Assembly: GCA_944326255.1 (NCBI GenBank)
Contig: CALVDG010000006.1
Location: 36,924-100,923, forward strand
DNA length: 64,000 bases
Direction: 5' to 3'
Source: an uncultured Bacteroidales bacterium
Lineage (GTDB): Bacteria; Bacteroidota; Bacteroidia; Bacteroidales; UBA932
Each line of letters starts with the position of its first letter. The stretch's first letter is position 1. A program made the position numbers and the translations under genes. The notes under the pieces are model-generated. The model was not told the DNA's origin and ran no database searches. It saw only the letters and a program-made list of their open reading frames with translations. This document shows, piece by piece, positions 26,374 to 35,062 of the stretch.

Positions 26374-27708
26374 TTAATAAGTTATGATTCTGTACCACCA
26401 TGTGTATTTTGTATTCATATTATGCGTGCCGCTGTCTTCTTCATCGTAATACACGGCTCCGTCGCGGGTATTGAATATTTTGGAGATATAGTAGCCGTCA
26501 CAGTCTCCGTTCCATCCCCAGTTGCAATGCAGAAGATGCTTTCTTCCGCCACCATCCCACCTGGTCTTGATTCCGTCTATTACCCAGGCATGTCCGCTTC
26601 CTTTCTTTTCATCTGTATAGACACAGCTGCCTAACGCTCCTATGAAGACCGGTTTTTTATGCGTAAGCATCAGAATGATTTCGGACTCATCGTATTTTGT
26701 GTGTACTTTTGCGGATGAGTACCCGATGGATTTAAGGTATCTCGCCACCTTTTTAGGTGTGGCGAAAGTGCCCCCGCTGCCTAAAAAATTATAAGTGACT
26801 CCTATTCCGTCGGCAATACCCTTTATAACAGTGGACATGTCGTCAGTCCATATATAGATGGAGTCATTTTTATTATTGTTATTATCTGGCAGTTCATAGA
26901 AATGTTTCCGCTCCAGTTGTTTCCAGCTTGAACGGGTCACTCCAAAACGAGTGTTAAGCGGGATGTCTTTATTGCATGTAAGAATCTGTGCTGCTGCAAT
27001 AGTAGTACATCCGGCATCATTGTTGTTGAGTTTGGCGTTGTAGGGTTTGCCTTGTCCCCATGCTGTATTCAGTAGGGGGGATATATCATACATCTCGTAT
27101 CCGCTTCCTCCTGTGCCTGGCCACATGTCAGGTGTACTGAAATCAGGGTCTTCGTAGAGTTGGATGCTTGTTATTACGTAGTTGAGAATAGTCGCTACAT
27201 GTGTTCCGTTTGTATGATTGACGCCTAAATAGATTTCATCAGTCTCAGCATCGTATAGTTGGCTTAGCGGCAGACAGTGCTCAAAGAAAGTCGGATTAAT
27301 GAAGTCCTCAAGATTCAGATAACCACTGTCAATCACAGCGATTACAGGCTCAAGACGGTTATCGGCACCCAGGACAGCAGTTCCGTTGCCGTCTTCAAAA
27401 TTTATCACATATAACAGATTCCCAAAATCGGAGTTCTCATCAGATTTGGTTTCAGGTCCCATGATGTCATCATATGTGACAGTTATAATTTCTGAGATAT
27501 TGGAAGTGCTTTTTGCTGCAAGTGTTTTTGTTTCTGTGTAAAGAATACCTAAAGTTGTATTCAACTCTGATAGAGCAGAGTTCAGAGACACGCCGTGGCT
27601 GTCTACAGTTGTCCTCATATCGTGAGATTTCTCGTCTAAAGAGCAGGATGTAAAAGGCAGCAGGGTTACAAGACAATAAAGTATCAGATTGATTCTTTGT
27701 ATTTTCAT
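26374..27708 (-). CDS. C10-family (streptopain-like) cysteine peptidase, lipoprotein
   Basis: About 444 residues from the ATG at 27708, chosen because it begins the lipoprotein signal MKIQRINLILYCLVTLLPFTSC; an earlier start would add 28 residues. A long N-terminal region (about 25-200) fits the Spi-like propeptide that keeps the zymogen inactive and contains ENSDFGNLLYVINFEDG. The catalytic Cys lies in NNDAGCTTIAAAQIL and the His in GSGHAWVIDGIKTR, followed by LLHCNWGWNGDCDGYY. Homologues include streptopain SpeB and Bacteroides fragilis Bfp proteases. Low GC compared with surrounding genes suggests acquisition. Confidence 0.9.
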   Translation of the reverse strand: MKIQRINLILYCLVTLLPFTSCSLDEKSHDMRTTVDSHGVSLNSALSELNTTLGILYTETKTLAAKSTSNISEIITVTYDDIMGPETKSDENSDFGNLLYVINFEDGNGTAVLGADNRLEPVIAVIDSGYLNLEDFINPTFFEHCLPLSQLYDAETDEIYLGVNHTNGTHVATILNYVITSIQLYEDPDFSTPDMWPGTGGSGYEMYDISPLLNTAWGQGKPYNAKLNNNDAGCTTIAAAQILTCNKDIPLNTRFGVTRSSWKQLERKHFYELPDNNNNKNDSIYIWTDDMSTVIKGIADGIGVTYNFLGSGGTFATPKKVARYLKSIGYSSAKVHTKYDESEIILMLTHKKPVFIGALGSCVYTDEKKGSGHAWVIDGIKTRWDGGGRKHLLHCNWGWNGDCDGYYISKIFNTRDGAVYYDEEDSGTHNMNTKYTWWYRIITY

Positions 27709-27907
27709 GGATGTTATGTCAAAAAATTTGTATACGTAAATGTAAATAAGAATCCTGATAAAAACAAATTTACAGAGGTTAATTCCAGACACTTATGGTG
27801 CTTGGATGGCATATTCTGTCTGTTAATGGCATTTATGACAGCATATAAGATGGTTCAGCAGTTGAAAGATGTCGGAAATATCTGTATCTTTATATTTTGG
27901 AATCAAA

Positions 27908-28639
27908 ATGAAAATGCTGGATATGGACTGGATGAGGGGCTGGAAGGAGCTGGGAGATATGGTGTGGCCGAGGAAGTGCGGGGTGTGCGGGGACTTTCTG
28001 GAGACGGATGAGCGGTATGTCTGCGCGGAGTGTCTGGCGGATATGCCGTTGACTTATTTCTGGAGCTGGAGGGAGAACCCGGCTGAGCGTATGCTCTGGG
28101 GACGGACTTATCTGCAGGGAGTGGTGTCCTTGTTCTATTATTCATATGACAATGACTATAAGGAGCTTCTCCATGAAGTCAAGTATGGCGGCAATCTCAG
28201 GATGGGGCGTTGGCTGGGCGGTATGCTGGGCCGGTATATGCGCGAGGGTTATCCGTATCCGGACATAGTGATGCCGGTGCCGCTGCATTGGCGGCGGAAG
28301 TGGAAACGGGGTTACAATCAGGCCGAAGTCATAGCCCGCGGTCTGGCCGAGGGTATGGGCGGCAGGCCCGTGGAGACCGGGCTGCTCCGGCGCAGTCAGT
28401 ACGCAGCATCACAGACGCAGATGCACGTCGGCAACAAATGGGAGAATGTCTCCGCGGCGTTCTCGCTCAATCCGAAGGCCAATCTGGAGGCTTTCCGTGG
28501 CCGCCACATCCTGCTCGTGGACGATGTGCTGACTACAGGTGCCACTGCGGAGGCCTGCTGGGATGCACTCAGCGTGATTCCTGATATAAAAATATCCTAT
28601 GCCAGTATCGCTTTTGTCCAGCGTCCGGGCATAGGATAA
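27908..28639 (+). CDS. comF: ComF-family phosphoribosyltransferase-like protein
   Basis: About 243 residues from ATG at 27908; an upstream ATG at 27869 overlaps a promoter-like TATCTTTA/TATTTTGG stretch and is less likely. The N-terminus holds a zinc-finger-like cysteine set (CGVCGDFLETDERYVCAEC), and the C-terminal PRTase domain has MPVPLHWRRKWKRGYNQAEVIA and the PRPP loop ILLVDDVLTTGATAEAC. ComF proteins take part in DNA uptake in naturally competent bacteria, but most Bacteroidota copies are of unproven function. Convergent with metK, 20 nt apart. Confidence 0.9.
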   Translation: MKMLDMDWMRGWKELGDMVWPRKCGVCGDFLETDERYVCAECLADMPLTYFWSWRENPAERMLWGRTYLQGVVSLFYYSYDNDYKELLHEVKYGGNLRMGRWLGGMLGRYMREGYPYPDIVMPVPLHWRRKWKRGYNQAEVIARGLAEGMGGRPVETGLLRRSQYAASQTQMHVGNKWENVSAAFSLNPKANLEAFRGRHILLVDDVLTTGATAEACWDALSVIPDIKISYASIAFVQRPGIG

Positions 28640-28650
28640 TGGTGTCTGTG

Positions 28651-28670
28651 TCAGTCTGCTTACAGACTGA
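28651..28670. terminator. Small hairpin between convergent comF-like and metK genes
   Basis: A perfect TCAGTCT / AGACTGA stem with a 6-nt loop covers the metK stop codon. No T run follows on either strand, so function as a terminator is uncertain. Confidence 0.35.
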
Positions 28671-29949
28671 ATTCCTTGCGTATCAGGTCTACAGAGTCCA
28701 GAAGCTCCCAGCCGAAGAACTGAATATCCTTTTCAATCTTCCGGCCCTCACGTATCAGCTCCACCTTGCGCCTGAAAGGGTCGCGTCCGAAGTGTCCGTA
28801 GGAGGCTGTCGGCAGGTAGATGGGGTTCTTGAGGCCGAAACGCTCTATGATGGCTGCAGGACGCAGGTCGAAGAGAGTACGTATCCTGGCGGCAATCTCT
28901 CCGTCGGTAAGTTCGGTTCTGGATGTTCCGTAGGTATTGACGAAGATGCTGACCGGCTCGGCGATGCCTATCGCATAGGCCAGCTGGATGAGTATCTCGT
29001 CGGCAACTCCGGCTGCCACCATGTTCTTGGCGATGTAGCGGGCGGCGTATGCGGCCGAGCGGTCCACCTTGCTGGGATCCTTGCCCGAGAAGGCTCCGCC
29101 TCCGTGTGCTCCCTTACCGCCGTAGGTGTCTACGATGATCTTGCGGCCAGTGAGTCCGGTGTCTCCGTGCGGGCCTCCGATGACGAACTTGCCGGTGGGA
29201 TTGACGTGCAGGACGATGTTGCCGTCAAAGAGCCGGCGGGTCCTCTCCGGCAGCCTGGCGATGACGCGGGGCAGGAGTATCCGCTCGATGTCGTCCTTGA
29301 TGCGGGCCTGTACGGCTGCGTCGTTCTCCGGAGTACCTGGCACCATGCCGGGAGCGGCGGGGAAGTCGTCATGCTGGGTGGAGACCACTATGGTATGTAC
29401 TCTGAGAGGCTTGTGGTCGTCGCTGTACTCTATGGTGTACTGGGACTTGGCGTCCGGACGGAGATATGGCATCAGCTGCGGCTCCTCACGGCGTATCCTG
29501 GCCAGTTCTATCAGGGTTATGTGTGCGAGCGTAAGAGGCAGAGGCATGTACTCCTCGGTGTCGTTGCAGGCGTAGCCGAACATCATGCCCTGGTCTCCGG
29601 CCCCCTGTTCCTCCTTGACCTCATTGACAACACCTCTGTTGATGTCGGGAGACTGCTCGTGCAGTGCAGAGAGTATTCCGCATGACTTGGAGTCGAACAT
29701 GTAGTCGGCCTTGGTATAGCCGATGCGGTCTATGACTCCTCTGGTCACGTGCTGTATGTCCACGTATGCGTTCTCGGAGCGGACCTCGCCGCAGATGACG
29801 ACGAGTCCGGTGCTGACAAAGGTCTCGCAGGCCACCTTGGCCTCGGGATCCTGACGAAGGAAGTCATCGAGAATGGCGTCCGATATCTGGTCGGCCACTT
29901 TGTCAGGATGGCCCTCCGAAACTGATTCTGAAGTGAAAAAGTATGACAT
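28660..29949 (-). CDS. metK: S-adenosylmethionine synthetase
   Basis: 429 residues, the longer form usual in Bacteroidota (E. coli MetK has 384). N-terminal [22 protein letters not shown], the [12 protein letters not shown] hexapeptide-type loop and [19 protein letters not shown] are all intact. It makes SAM from methionine and ATP in the cytoplasm. It is preceded on the same strand by a SAM-II aptamer, a terminator hairpin and a promoter, so product feedback through transcription attenuation is likely (see those entries). Confidence 0.97.
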   Translation of the reverse strand: MSYFFTSESVSEGHPDKVADQISDAILDDFLRQDPEAKVACETFVSTGLVVICGEVRSENAYVDIQHVTRGVIDRIGYTKADYMFDSKSCGILSALHEQSPDINRGVVNEVKEEQGAGDQGMMFGYACNDTEEYMPLPLTLAHITLIELARIRREEPQLMPYLRPDAKSQYTIEYSDDHKPLRVHTIVVSTQHDDFPAAPGMVPGTPENDAAVQARIKDDIERILLPRVIARLPERTRRLFDGNIVLHVNPTGKFVIGGPHGDTGLTGRKIIVDTYGGKGAHGGGAFSGKDPSKVDRSAAYAARYIAKNMVAAGVADEILIQLAYAIGIAEPVSIFVNTYGTSRTELTDGEIAARIRTLFDLRPAAIIERFGLKNPIYLPTASYGHFGRDPFRRKVELIREGRKIEKDIQFFGWELLDSVDLIRKEFSL

Positions 29950-29967
29950 GGCTTCTCAAGTGTTATA

Positions 29968-30009
29968 ATAAAAAATAAATCTCATCCGTGTGAGTCTACG
30001 GAGAGATTT
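29968..30009 (-). terminator. Intrinsic terminator (attenuator) between the SAM-II aptamer and metK
   Basis: Minus strand: arm AAATCTC-t-CCGT, loop AGACTCAC, arm ACGG-at-GAGATTT (30009 to 29977), then ATTTTTTATT. It sits 28 nt before the metK start. Its 5' arm overlaps a 9-nt segment (GTCAAATCT, 30012-30004) exactly complementary to AGATTTGAC in the aptamer (30077-30069), which gives a natural antiterminator. Confidence 0.8.
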
Positions 30010-30035
30010 GACAAAACACTAACTGTATGAAAGAA

Positions 30036-30086
30036 TCATTTTAGCATTTTTTATTGTGGTTGCAAGCAGTCAAATCTGTCCACAAA
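30036..30086 (-). ncRNA. SAM-II riboswitch upstream of metK
   Basis: The minus strand carries the SAM-II core in order: TTGTGG (P1 5', 30085-30080), GATTTGAC, GCTTGCAA, CCACAA (P1 3', 30059-30054), TAAAAAAT and GCTAAAA (30045 downwards). P1 is six perfect pairs. GTGG..GATTTG..GCTTGCA.CCAC..TAAA..GCTAAA is what I recall of the SAM-II (metA-type) consensus of alphaproteobacteria and Bacteroidota. Location before the SAM synthetase gene fits SAM feedback. Confidence 0.87.
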
Positions 30087-30112
30087 CTCTGCTTTCTTTC
30101 CGAAAGCGGGCG

Positions 30113-30144
30113 CAAAGATGAGCATAATTTTTCAAATCTCCAAA
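30113..30144 (-). promoter_or_regulatory. Promoter of metK and its riboswitch leader
   Basis: Minus strand TTTG (30144-30141), 20-nt spacer, then CATCTTTG (30120-30113), one mismatch to TAnnTTTG. Transcription would start near 30106, about 20 nt before the SAM-II P1 stem, and the promoter abuts the pheS stop codon. Confidence 0.65.
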
Positions 30145-30149
30145 TTTTC

Positions 30150-31178
30150 TTACATCGCAGTCTCGAATTCGCGGAGGAAGCGGATATCGTTTTCAAAGTA
30201 GAGGCGGAGATCCTTGACCTGCCATTTGAGCATGGCGATACGCTCTACGCCCATTCCGAAGGCGAAACCGGTGTACTCCTTGGGGTCGATGCCGCAGGCT
30301 TCCAGGACGTTGGGATCCACCATGCCGGCACCCATGATCTCCAGCCAGCCGGTGCCCTTGCAGATGTTGCAGCCCTTGCCGCCGCAGATGTTGCAGCTGA
30401 TGTCCACTTCGGTGCTGGGCTCGGTAAAGGGGAAGTAGGAGGGGCGCATACGGATCTTGGTGTCCGGTCCGAACATCTCGCGCACGAAGATCAGGATGGT
30501 CTGCTTGAGGTCGGCGAACGATACGTTCCTGTCCACGTAAAGGCCTTCCACCTGATGGAAGATGCAGTGGGCGCGGGCGGATATGGCCTCGTTGCGGAAC
30601 ACCCTGCCCGGGCAGATGACCCTGATGGGCGGCTTGCGGGTCTCCATAGTCCTTACCTGTACGGAACTGGTGTGGGTGCGGAGCAGTATCGGATTGACTC
30701 CGGAGGAGATGAAGAAGGTGTCCTGCATGTCCCTGGCCGGATGGTCCGGAGGGAAGTTGAGGGCCTCGAAGACGTGATGATCGTCCTCTATCTCGGGGCC
30801 TTCCGCCAGGGCATAGCCCTGCTTGCGGAAGATGGAGATTATTTCCTCGCGGGTGATGGAGATAGGGTGACGGGTTCCCAGCTCGAAATGGTCTCCGGGC
30901 ATGGTCATGTCGAATGAGGGGGCGGAGCCTTCCGTGGACTCGCCCGCCTTTGCCCGAAGTTCCTCAATCTTGGCTGTCGCCATGTTCTTGAGGTTGTTCA
31001 GCTTCTGTCCGAACTCCCTCTTGCGGTCGGCCGAGATGGTCCTGAACTCGTCGAAAAGTTGGGTGATCTCGCCCTTCTTTCCCAGAAGATGGATTCTTAA
31101 CTCTTCTATTTCCTTTTCACTCTTGGCTTTGGCATCCTGAATTTCTTTCAGGATGCTTTCAATCTTCTCGTTGAGCAT
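30150..31178 (-). CDS. pheS: Phenylalanyl-tRNA synthetase alpha subunit
   Basis: 342 residues, standard length. N-terminal coiled coil (about 1-90), then the class II catalytic core: HPISITREEIISIF, GPEIEDDHHVFEALNFPPDHPARDMQDTFF (motif 1 region), FRNEAISARAHCIFHQVEGLYVD (motif 2) and GFAFGMGVERIAML (motif 3). A CNICGGKGCNICKGTGW insert with four cysteines before DPNVLEACG is known in Bacteroidota PheS. It charges tRNA-Phe together with PheT, which is not in the window. Starts 30 nt after arcA, in a minus-strand gene run. Confidence 0.96.
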   Translation of the reverse strand: MLNEKIESILKEIQDAKAKSEKEIEELRIHLLGKKGEITQLFDEFRTISADRKREFGQKLNNLKNMATAKIEELRAKAGESTEGSAPSFDMTMPGDHFELGTRHPISITREEIISIFRKQGYALAEGPEIEDDHHVFEALNFPPDHPARDMQDTFFISSGVNPILLRTHTSSVQVRTMETRKPPIRVICPGRVFRNEAISARAHCIFHQVEGLYVDRNVSFADLKQTILIFVREMFGPDTKIRMRPSYFPFTEPSTEVDISCNICGGKGCNICKGTGWLEIMGAGMVDPNVLEACGIDPKEYTGFAFGMGVERIAMLKWQVKDLRLYFENDIRFLREFETAM

Positions 31179-31208
31179 CGTTTATCGTATATGACTGTGA
31201 GTTATGTG

Positions 31209-32486
31209 TTATTCCCATTTTACCGCTTTGCGTGACAGAGGCATGGTCATGCAGCGGGCTCCGCCGCCTCCACGGGGCAGTTCCGAGCCTTCTATGGTGA
31301 TGACGCATCTCTTGTCGCCTTCCACAGAGGCCTTGCCATCGATGAAATCCCATGCCGGGATGATTTCGAAGCCGTGCTTAGCCAGCTCGTCAAGGGTGTG
31401 GGTATTACGCGCGTAGGATATGACCTTGCCGGGTGCGAATGCGAAGAAGTTCGCTCCGCTGTGCCACTGCTCTCTCTCCTGATCCCATTCGTCGGCCTCA
31501 CCGCCGCAGATGATCGGCTCCAGATCCATGCCTAGCCTGCGCAGGACGGAGAGGATGTTGGATACGCTGTTGATCTTGACCACCTTGCCGTTCTCCATGG
31601 TGATGTGGACTGTCTGATACTGGTTGTCTCCCAGGATGAGAGGCTCGAACACCATGCATTTGTCCCTGTCGAGCAGGGTGAATACCATGTCGAGATGGAT
31701 AAACGACTCAGGGGAGTGAGGAAGCTGCTGCACGATGATATGTCGCCGTCCTTCGGGTGCGAGTGCTCCCAGTCTTGACGCCAGCATGTCTATGCCCTGA
31801 GTGCTGGTCCTCATGCCGTTGCCTATCAGCAGGATGTCTTCCCTGGCGATGAGTATGTCACCGCCTTCCATATATAGATTGGTGTTGCCCGGCTGGTGGT
31901 CGTATGCGTTGATGATGCCGCACTCAAACTCACCGCTGCCCTTGTAGATGGCCTCCATAATCAGGGACTCGCGCATTCTCACCTTGTTGGCCATCTTGCA
32001 GATGAGGGCGTTGTCGCCTATTGTCACAGCCGCGTCGCGGGTGAAATAGAAGTTGTATAGGGGGAATAGGGCGTAGTAGTCCTCGTTGAGGAATGATGTC
32101 AGGGTGTTGATCTTGGCCGGAAGTCCCTCGATGAGTACCTTTGCCAGTCTGGTTGAGGACATCTCCATGAGCATGTCGAAGTAGTCGGTGACCTGCTCCA
32201 TGACGCAGATCTTGCCGACAAGCGCCTGTCTCTCAACTTCGTTGTCAAGCACTTTTACAAGCAGGTCGTGGACGCTGTAGACTTTCGCGAGCCGGGACAG
32301 CACACCGCTGAGCTGCTTGTATTCTTCCTGTGCAATCGAGAGGTTGAGAATGTCGCTGTAAAGGGCTCTCTGGGCCATTTTGGGAGTCATGTTCTCAACT
32401 TCCGCTCCTGGTGTATGGAGCAACACGGCCTCAAGATCTCCTATCTCGGACTGGATGTTTATTTTCAATGGTTTTTTGTCTGTCAT
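31209..32486 (-). CDS. arcA: Arginine deiminase
   Basis: 425 residues, close to the ADI norm of about 410. Family blocks: GDLEAVLLHTPGAEVENMTP, NFYFTRDAAVTIGDNALI, the MEGGDILI catalytic Asp/Glu segment, HLDMVFTLLD, and the C-terminal nucleophile Cys in GGGGARCMTMPLSR. It hydrolyses arginine to citrulline and ammonia, for energy or acid resistance when linked to arcB/arcC. Those genes are absent here; it is set between manC (17 nt upstream) and pheS. A peptidylarginine-type or regulatory role is not indicated. Confidence 0.93.
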   Translation of the reverse strand: MTDKKPLKINIQSEIGDLEAVLLHTPGAEVENMTPKMAQRALYSDILNLSIAQEEYKQLSGVLSRLAKVYSVHDLLVKVLDNEVERQALVGKICVMEQVTDYFDMLMEMSSTRLAKVLIEGLPAKINTLTSFLNEDYYALFPLYNFYFTRDAAVTIGDNALICKMANKVRMRESLIMEAIYKGSGEFECGIINAYDHQPGNTNLYMEGGDILIAREDILLIGNGMRTSTQGIDMLASRLGALAPEGRRHIIVQQLPHSPESFIHLDMVFTLLDRDKCMVFEPLILGDNQYQTVHITMENGKVVKINSVSNILSVLRRLGMDLEPIICGGEADEWDQEREQWHSGANFFAFAPGKVISYARNTHTLDELAKHGFEIIPAWDFIDGKASVEGDKRCVITIEGSELPRGGGGARCMTMPLSRKAVKWE

Positions 32487-32503
32487 ATGGTTTTCCTTTG
32501 ATT

Positions 32504-33598
32504 TTACATGAATTTCGATTTCTCATTGACGGCCAGGTCCGTGATTACCTCCTTGAACTTGGCTCCGTCTCTGGGGCATATCATCAGAACATCATCGGTG
32601 TTGATGATGAGATAGTCCTTCATGCCTTTGACTACCACCAGCTTGTCTTTCTCATGCGAGATGATGACGCTGCCTGATGTCGAGTCTATCAGACTGTCTC
32701 CGCATTTGATCAGATTGCCGTTGCTGTCCTTTCCGGCGTGGAGGTACAGGGACTCCCATGTGCCCAGGTCGGACCATCCGAACGAGGCCTGGAACACCCA
32801 GGCGCGGCTGGTCTTCTCCATCACTCCGTAGTCTATCGAGATGGCGGGGCAGTCTTCGTATATCCTCGTTATGAAATCCTGCTCTTTCGGGGTGTTGTAG
32901 TAGGCGTCTCCGTCCTTGAACAGGGAGTACACTTCGGGAAGCCATTTCTCCAGAGCAGAGCAGATGGCCGATACGTTCCATACGAATATGCCGGAGTTCC
33001 AGAGAAACTCTCCGCTCTCGACGAAGACCTTTGCCAGATCTTCGTTGGGCTTCTCGGTGAAAGTCTTTACCTTGTATGCTATGTTGCCGTCAATGGTCTT
33101 GGACTGCTTCATGTTGCACTGGATGTATCCGTAGCCGGTCTCGGGACGGGTAGGGTCGATCCCCAGGGTAAAGAGTTCGTCCTTGCCGGAGGCATATTTC
33201 ATAGCCGTCGAGATGGTGTCAATGAAAAGCGAGTCATTGGATATGAAATGATCCGAGGGAGCCACGACCATCGTGGCATTCGGGTTCTGGTGACGTATCT
33301 TCGTGGCCGCATAGGCTATGCACGGGGCAGTGTTGCGCCTGTAGGGCTCCGCCAGGATGTTCTCGGACGGAAGGTCGGGCAGATGCTGCTGTACCAGGTC
33401 GGCGTAGGCGGCTGAGGTCACCACTATGATATTCTCTTTAGGGACAATCTTTGTGAAACGGTCGTATGTGAGCTGTAGAAAACTCTTTCCTATTCCCAGA
33501 ATGTCGAGGAACTGTTTGGGTAATGCGTTTCTGCTTATAGGCCAGAAACGGCTTCCGACCCCTCCGGCCATAATCACGCAATAGAAGTTCTTGTCCAT
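32504..33598 (-). CDS. manC: Mannose-1-phosphate guanylyltransferase (GDP-mannose synthesis)
   Basis: 364 residues, a nucleotidyltransferase without the extra C-terminal isomerase domain of long ManC forms. N-terminal signature VIMAGGVGSRFWPISRNALPKQF (residues about 8-30), VVAPSDHFI, RPETGYGYI, FTEKPN, and the sugar-binding ASFGWSDLGTWESLY. Catalyses GTP plus mannose-1-phosphate to GDP-mannose, precursor of GDP-fucose and surface polysaccharides; the fucosidase at 6 kb would be its catabolic counterpart. 11 nt after yraN. Confidence 0.95.
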   Translation of the reverse strand: MDKNFYCVIMAGGVGSRFWPISRNALPKQFLDILGIGKSFLQLTYDRFTKIVPKENIIVVTSAAYADLVQQHLPDLPSENILAEPYRRNTAPCIAYAATKIRHQNPNATMVVAPSDHFISNDSLFIDTISTAMKYASGKDELFTLGIDPTRPETGYGYIQCNMKQSKTIDGNIAYKVKTFTEKPNEDLAKVFVESGEFLWNSGIFVWNVSAICSALEKWLPEVYSLFKDGDAYYNTPKEQDFITRIYEDCPAISIDYGVMEKTSRAWVFQASFGWSDLGTWESLYLHAGKDSNGNLIKCGDSLIDSTSGSVIISHEKDKLVVVKGMKDYLIINTDDVLMICPRDGAKFKEVITDLAVNEKSKFM

Positions 33599-33609
33599 AT
33601 CAGGTTCTT

Positions 33610-34194
33610 TTATATAGTTATGCTCTGTCTCTCATTCTCAATTGGAAAGAATGCGTCCTTGATGAAACTTATACGGCGGATACTGCGCTCTCTGTCAAGT
33701 ATGACGGATACGATGTCGAAGTGGATGTCTGCCTGCATCTTCCGTGCCCGGAGGTAGGCTCCTGCCGCAGCTTTCAGGTTGCGCTGTTTTCTGTAGTTCA
33801 CAGCCCGCTCAGGCTCCAGGCATGTCGGTCCGGTCCTCGTTTTCACCTCGACGATATGGATGCCGTCTTCATGCCCGACTATCAGGTCAACTTCCTTATG
33901 CCTGCAATGCCAGTTTCTTTCAAGCAACTTATATCCGTTCTGCAAAAGGTATTCCAAAGCCGCGTTCTCGCCTGCTCTTCCTATGCCGACATTGCTGCTT
34001 GCGGTCTTGTCATCTTCCTGTGTGCAGTCACCGGCATTGTCTACGCGCTTTGCCTCTCTCTTCATGTGCCCGCACCTTGTATCACCTCGTCCGGCTCTGC
34101 CGTCATGCGGCGTTCCGGCTCTACGCCCGGATTTCCTTTCCCGTCCTGTCCCGCCTATGTTGACGGGCCTCTGCATTCTGTTCCTACGCCTCAT
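33610..34194 (-). CDS. YraN/UPF0102-family nuclease-like protein with long basic N-terminus
   Basis: 194 residues from ATG at 34194. The conserved UPF0102 domain starts near residue 68 (NVGIGRAGENAALEYLLQNGYKLLERNW), with HKEVDLIVGHEDGIHIVEVKTRTG giving the PD-(D/E)XK-like E-D-EVK core. About 65 Arg/Gly-rich residues precede it; an inner ATG at 34065 would give 151 residues. The longer form is preferred because a matching promoter lies just upstream (TTTG 34253-34250, TATCTTTG 34229-34222), predicting a 5' UTR of about 20 nt. Family role is probably in DNA processing but is poorly known. Confidence 0.85.
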   Translation of the reverse strand: MRRRNRMQRPVNIGGTGRERKSGRRAGTPHDGRAGRGDTRCGHMKREAKRVDNAGDCTQEDDKTASSNVGIGRAGENAALEYLLQNGYKLLERNWHCRHKEVDLIVGHEDGIHIVEVKTRTGPTCLEPERAVNYRKQRNLKAAAGAYLRARKMQADIHFDIVSVILDRERSIRRISFIKDAFFPIENERQSITI

Positions 34195-34221
34195 CCTCTC
34201 CTTATTTTATATAAAATCGCA

Positions 34222-34253
34222 CAAAGATAACCAAAATAATGATTATCCGCAAA
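34222..34253 (-). promoter_or_regulatory. Promoter of the yraN-manC-arcA-pheS run
   Basis: Minus strand TTTG (34253-34250), 20-nt spacer, TATCTTTG (34229-34222), an exact match. The -33 box is part of the left-end sequence (TATCCGCAAAGAT) of repeat remnant C. Confidence 0.75.
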
Positions 34254-34297
34254 GATACCTCATACAGCCTTCACGTTGCTTTTTAGTTGAGTTGCAT
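34242..34297. repeat. Internally deleted remnant (copy C) of the 500-bp dispersed repeat
   Basis: ATTATCCGCAAAGAT (34242-34256) matches the left end of copy A, and TCACGTTGCTTTTTAGTTG (34271-34289) matches its right end, with the roughly 460-bp middle missing. The second block is a perfect 19-bp inverted repeat of 34430-34448 in copy B. Confidence 0.7.
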
Positions 34298-34399
34298 ACG
34301 CTTGAATATAAACGCTTTATCTGTCAGCCGATATTTTAAGTGGGGCGGATTCCTCTCAGAATGTGCCTTTTTCCGTCACTTAACTTTTTACGCAAAATG

Positions 34400-34884
34400 C
34401 AATGCCCGGTCAATCAGATGGTTACGATACAACTAAAAAGCAACGTGAGGATGCCGGAAGGAGTGGATCGGAAGAATGGGGCTGAGAGATGGGCCGGGCG
34501 GTTGTACTTGGCTGCTGGATACCTGGAGCAGTATGTTGCGCCGGCGGGATTGCGCCCTGATCATTGACCGTAAGCATCCAGCAGCTCTCAACCTGACCCA
34601 TAAGGCACCGGCATCAATCATAACCGGCTGCCAATCAGCAACTATTGAATATGACGGTTGCCTTATGGTCTGTTTTTTCAGGCCATAGGGCATCTGTGCT
34701 AAAGAGATGTATCTGGGAATCAGAGTCTTAATGGATCGGGCGGTGCTTCATGGGTGATCCTCCTCGCCGTGCTGAATGTTGCGGAGGGCAGCGACAGGCA
34801 TCGGTGCCTCAAAAACAACGATCCGGCCCGGGCTTGTCTTAGACGGCGAGAGAGCCTGCACCAATCAGGGGGCTTTGCGGATAG
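34400..34884. repeat. Dispersed non-coding repeat, copy B (inverted relative to copy A)
   Basis: Reverse-complement relative of 9733-10236. It runs from CAATGCCCGG (34400) to TTTGCGGATA (34884) and keeps all landmarks in the same order, including the hairpin TATGGTCTG-TTTTTT-CAGGCCATA (34664-34687), where an A-to-G change keeps pairing as a G-U wobble in RNA. Frames differ from copy A by indels. The region between yraN and tRNA-Gly (34195-34988) holds nothing else besides this, copy C and promoters. Confidence 0.85.
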
Positions 34885-34946
34885 TCATTCCAAAATACTT
34901 CTATCCGCAGCCCGATTGCCAAAATTTTAAAAATGTTGTCAAAAAG

Positions 34947-34977
34947 TTTGGAAATAAAAAATTAATGCCTATCTTTG
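34947..34977 (+). promoter_or_regulatory. Promoter of tRNA-Gly
   Basis: TTTG (34947-34950), 19-nt spacer, TATCTTTG (34970-34977): full consensus, 11 nt before the mature tRNA 5' end. Confidence 0.8.
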
Positions 34978-34988
34978 CCGTCCCAATC

Positions 34989-35061
<73 letters not shown>

Positions 35062-35062
35062 C

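Noticed and set aside
28639..29685. 348-codon open frame on the plus strand
   Set aside because: Antisense to metK, whose catalytic motifs are intact.
33721..34339. Plus-strand frames of up to 169 codons
   Set aside because: Antisense to yraN, which has a promoter and the conserved UPF0102 core.
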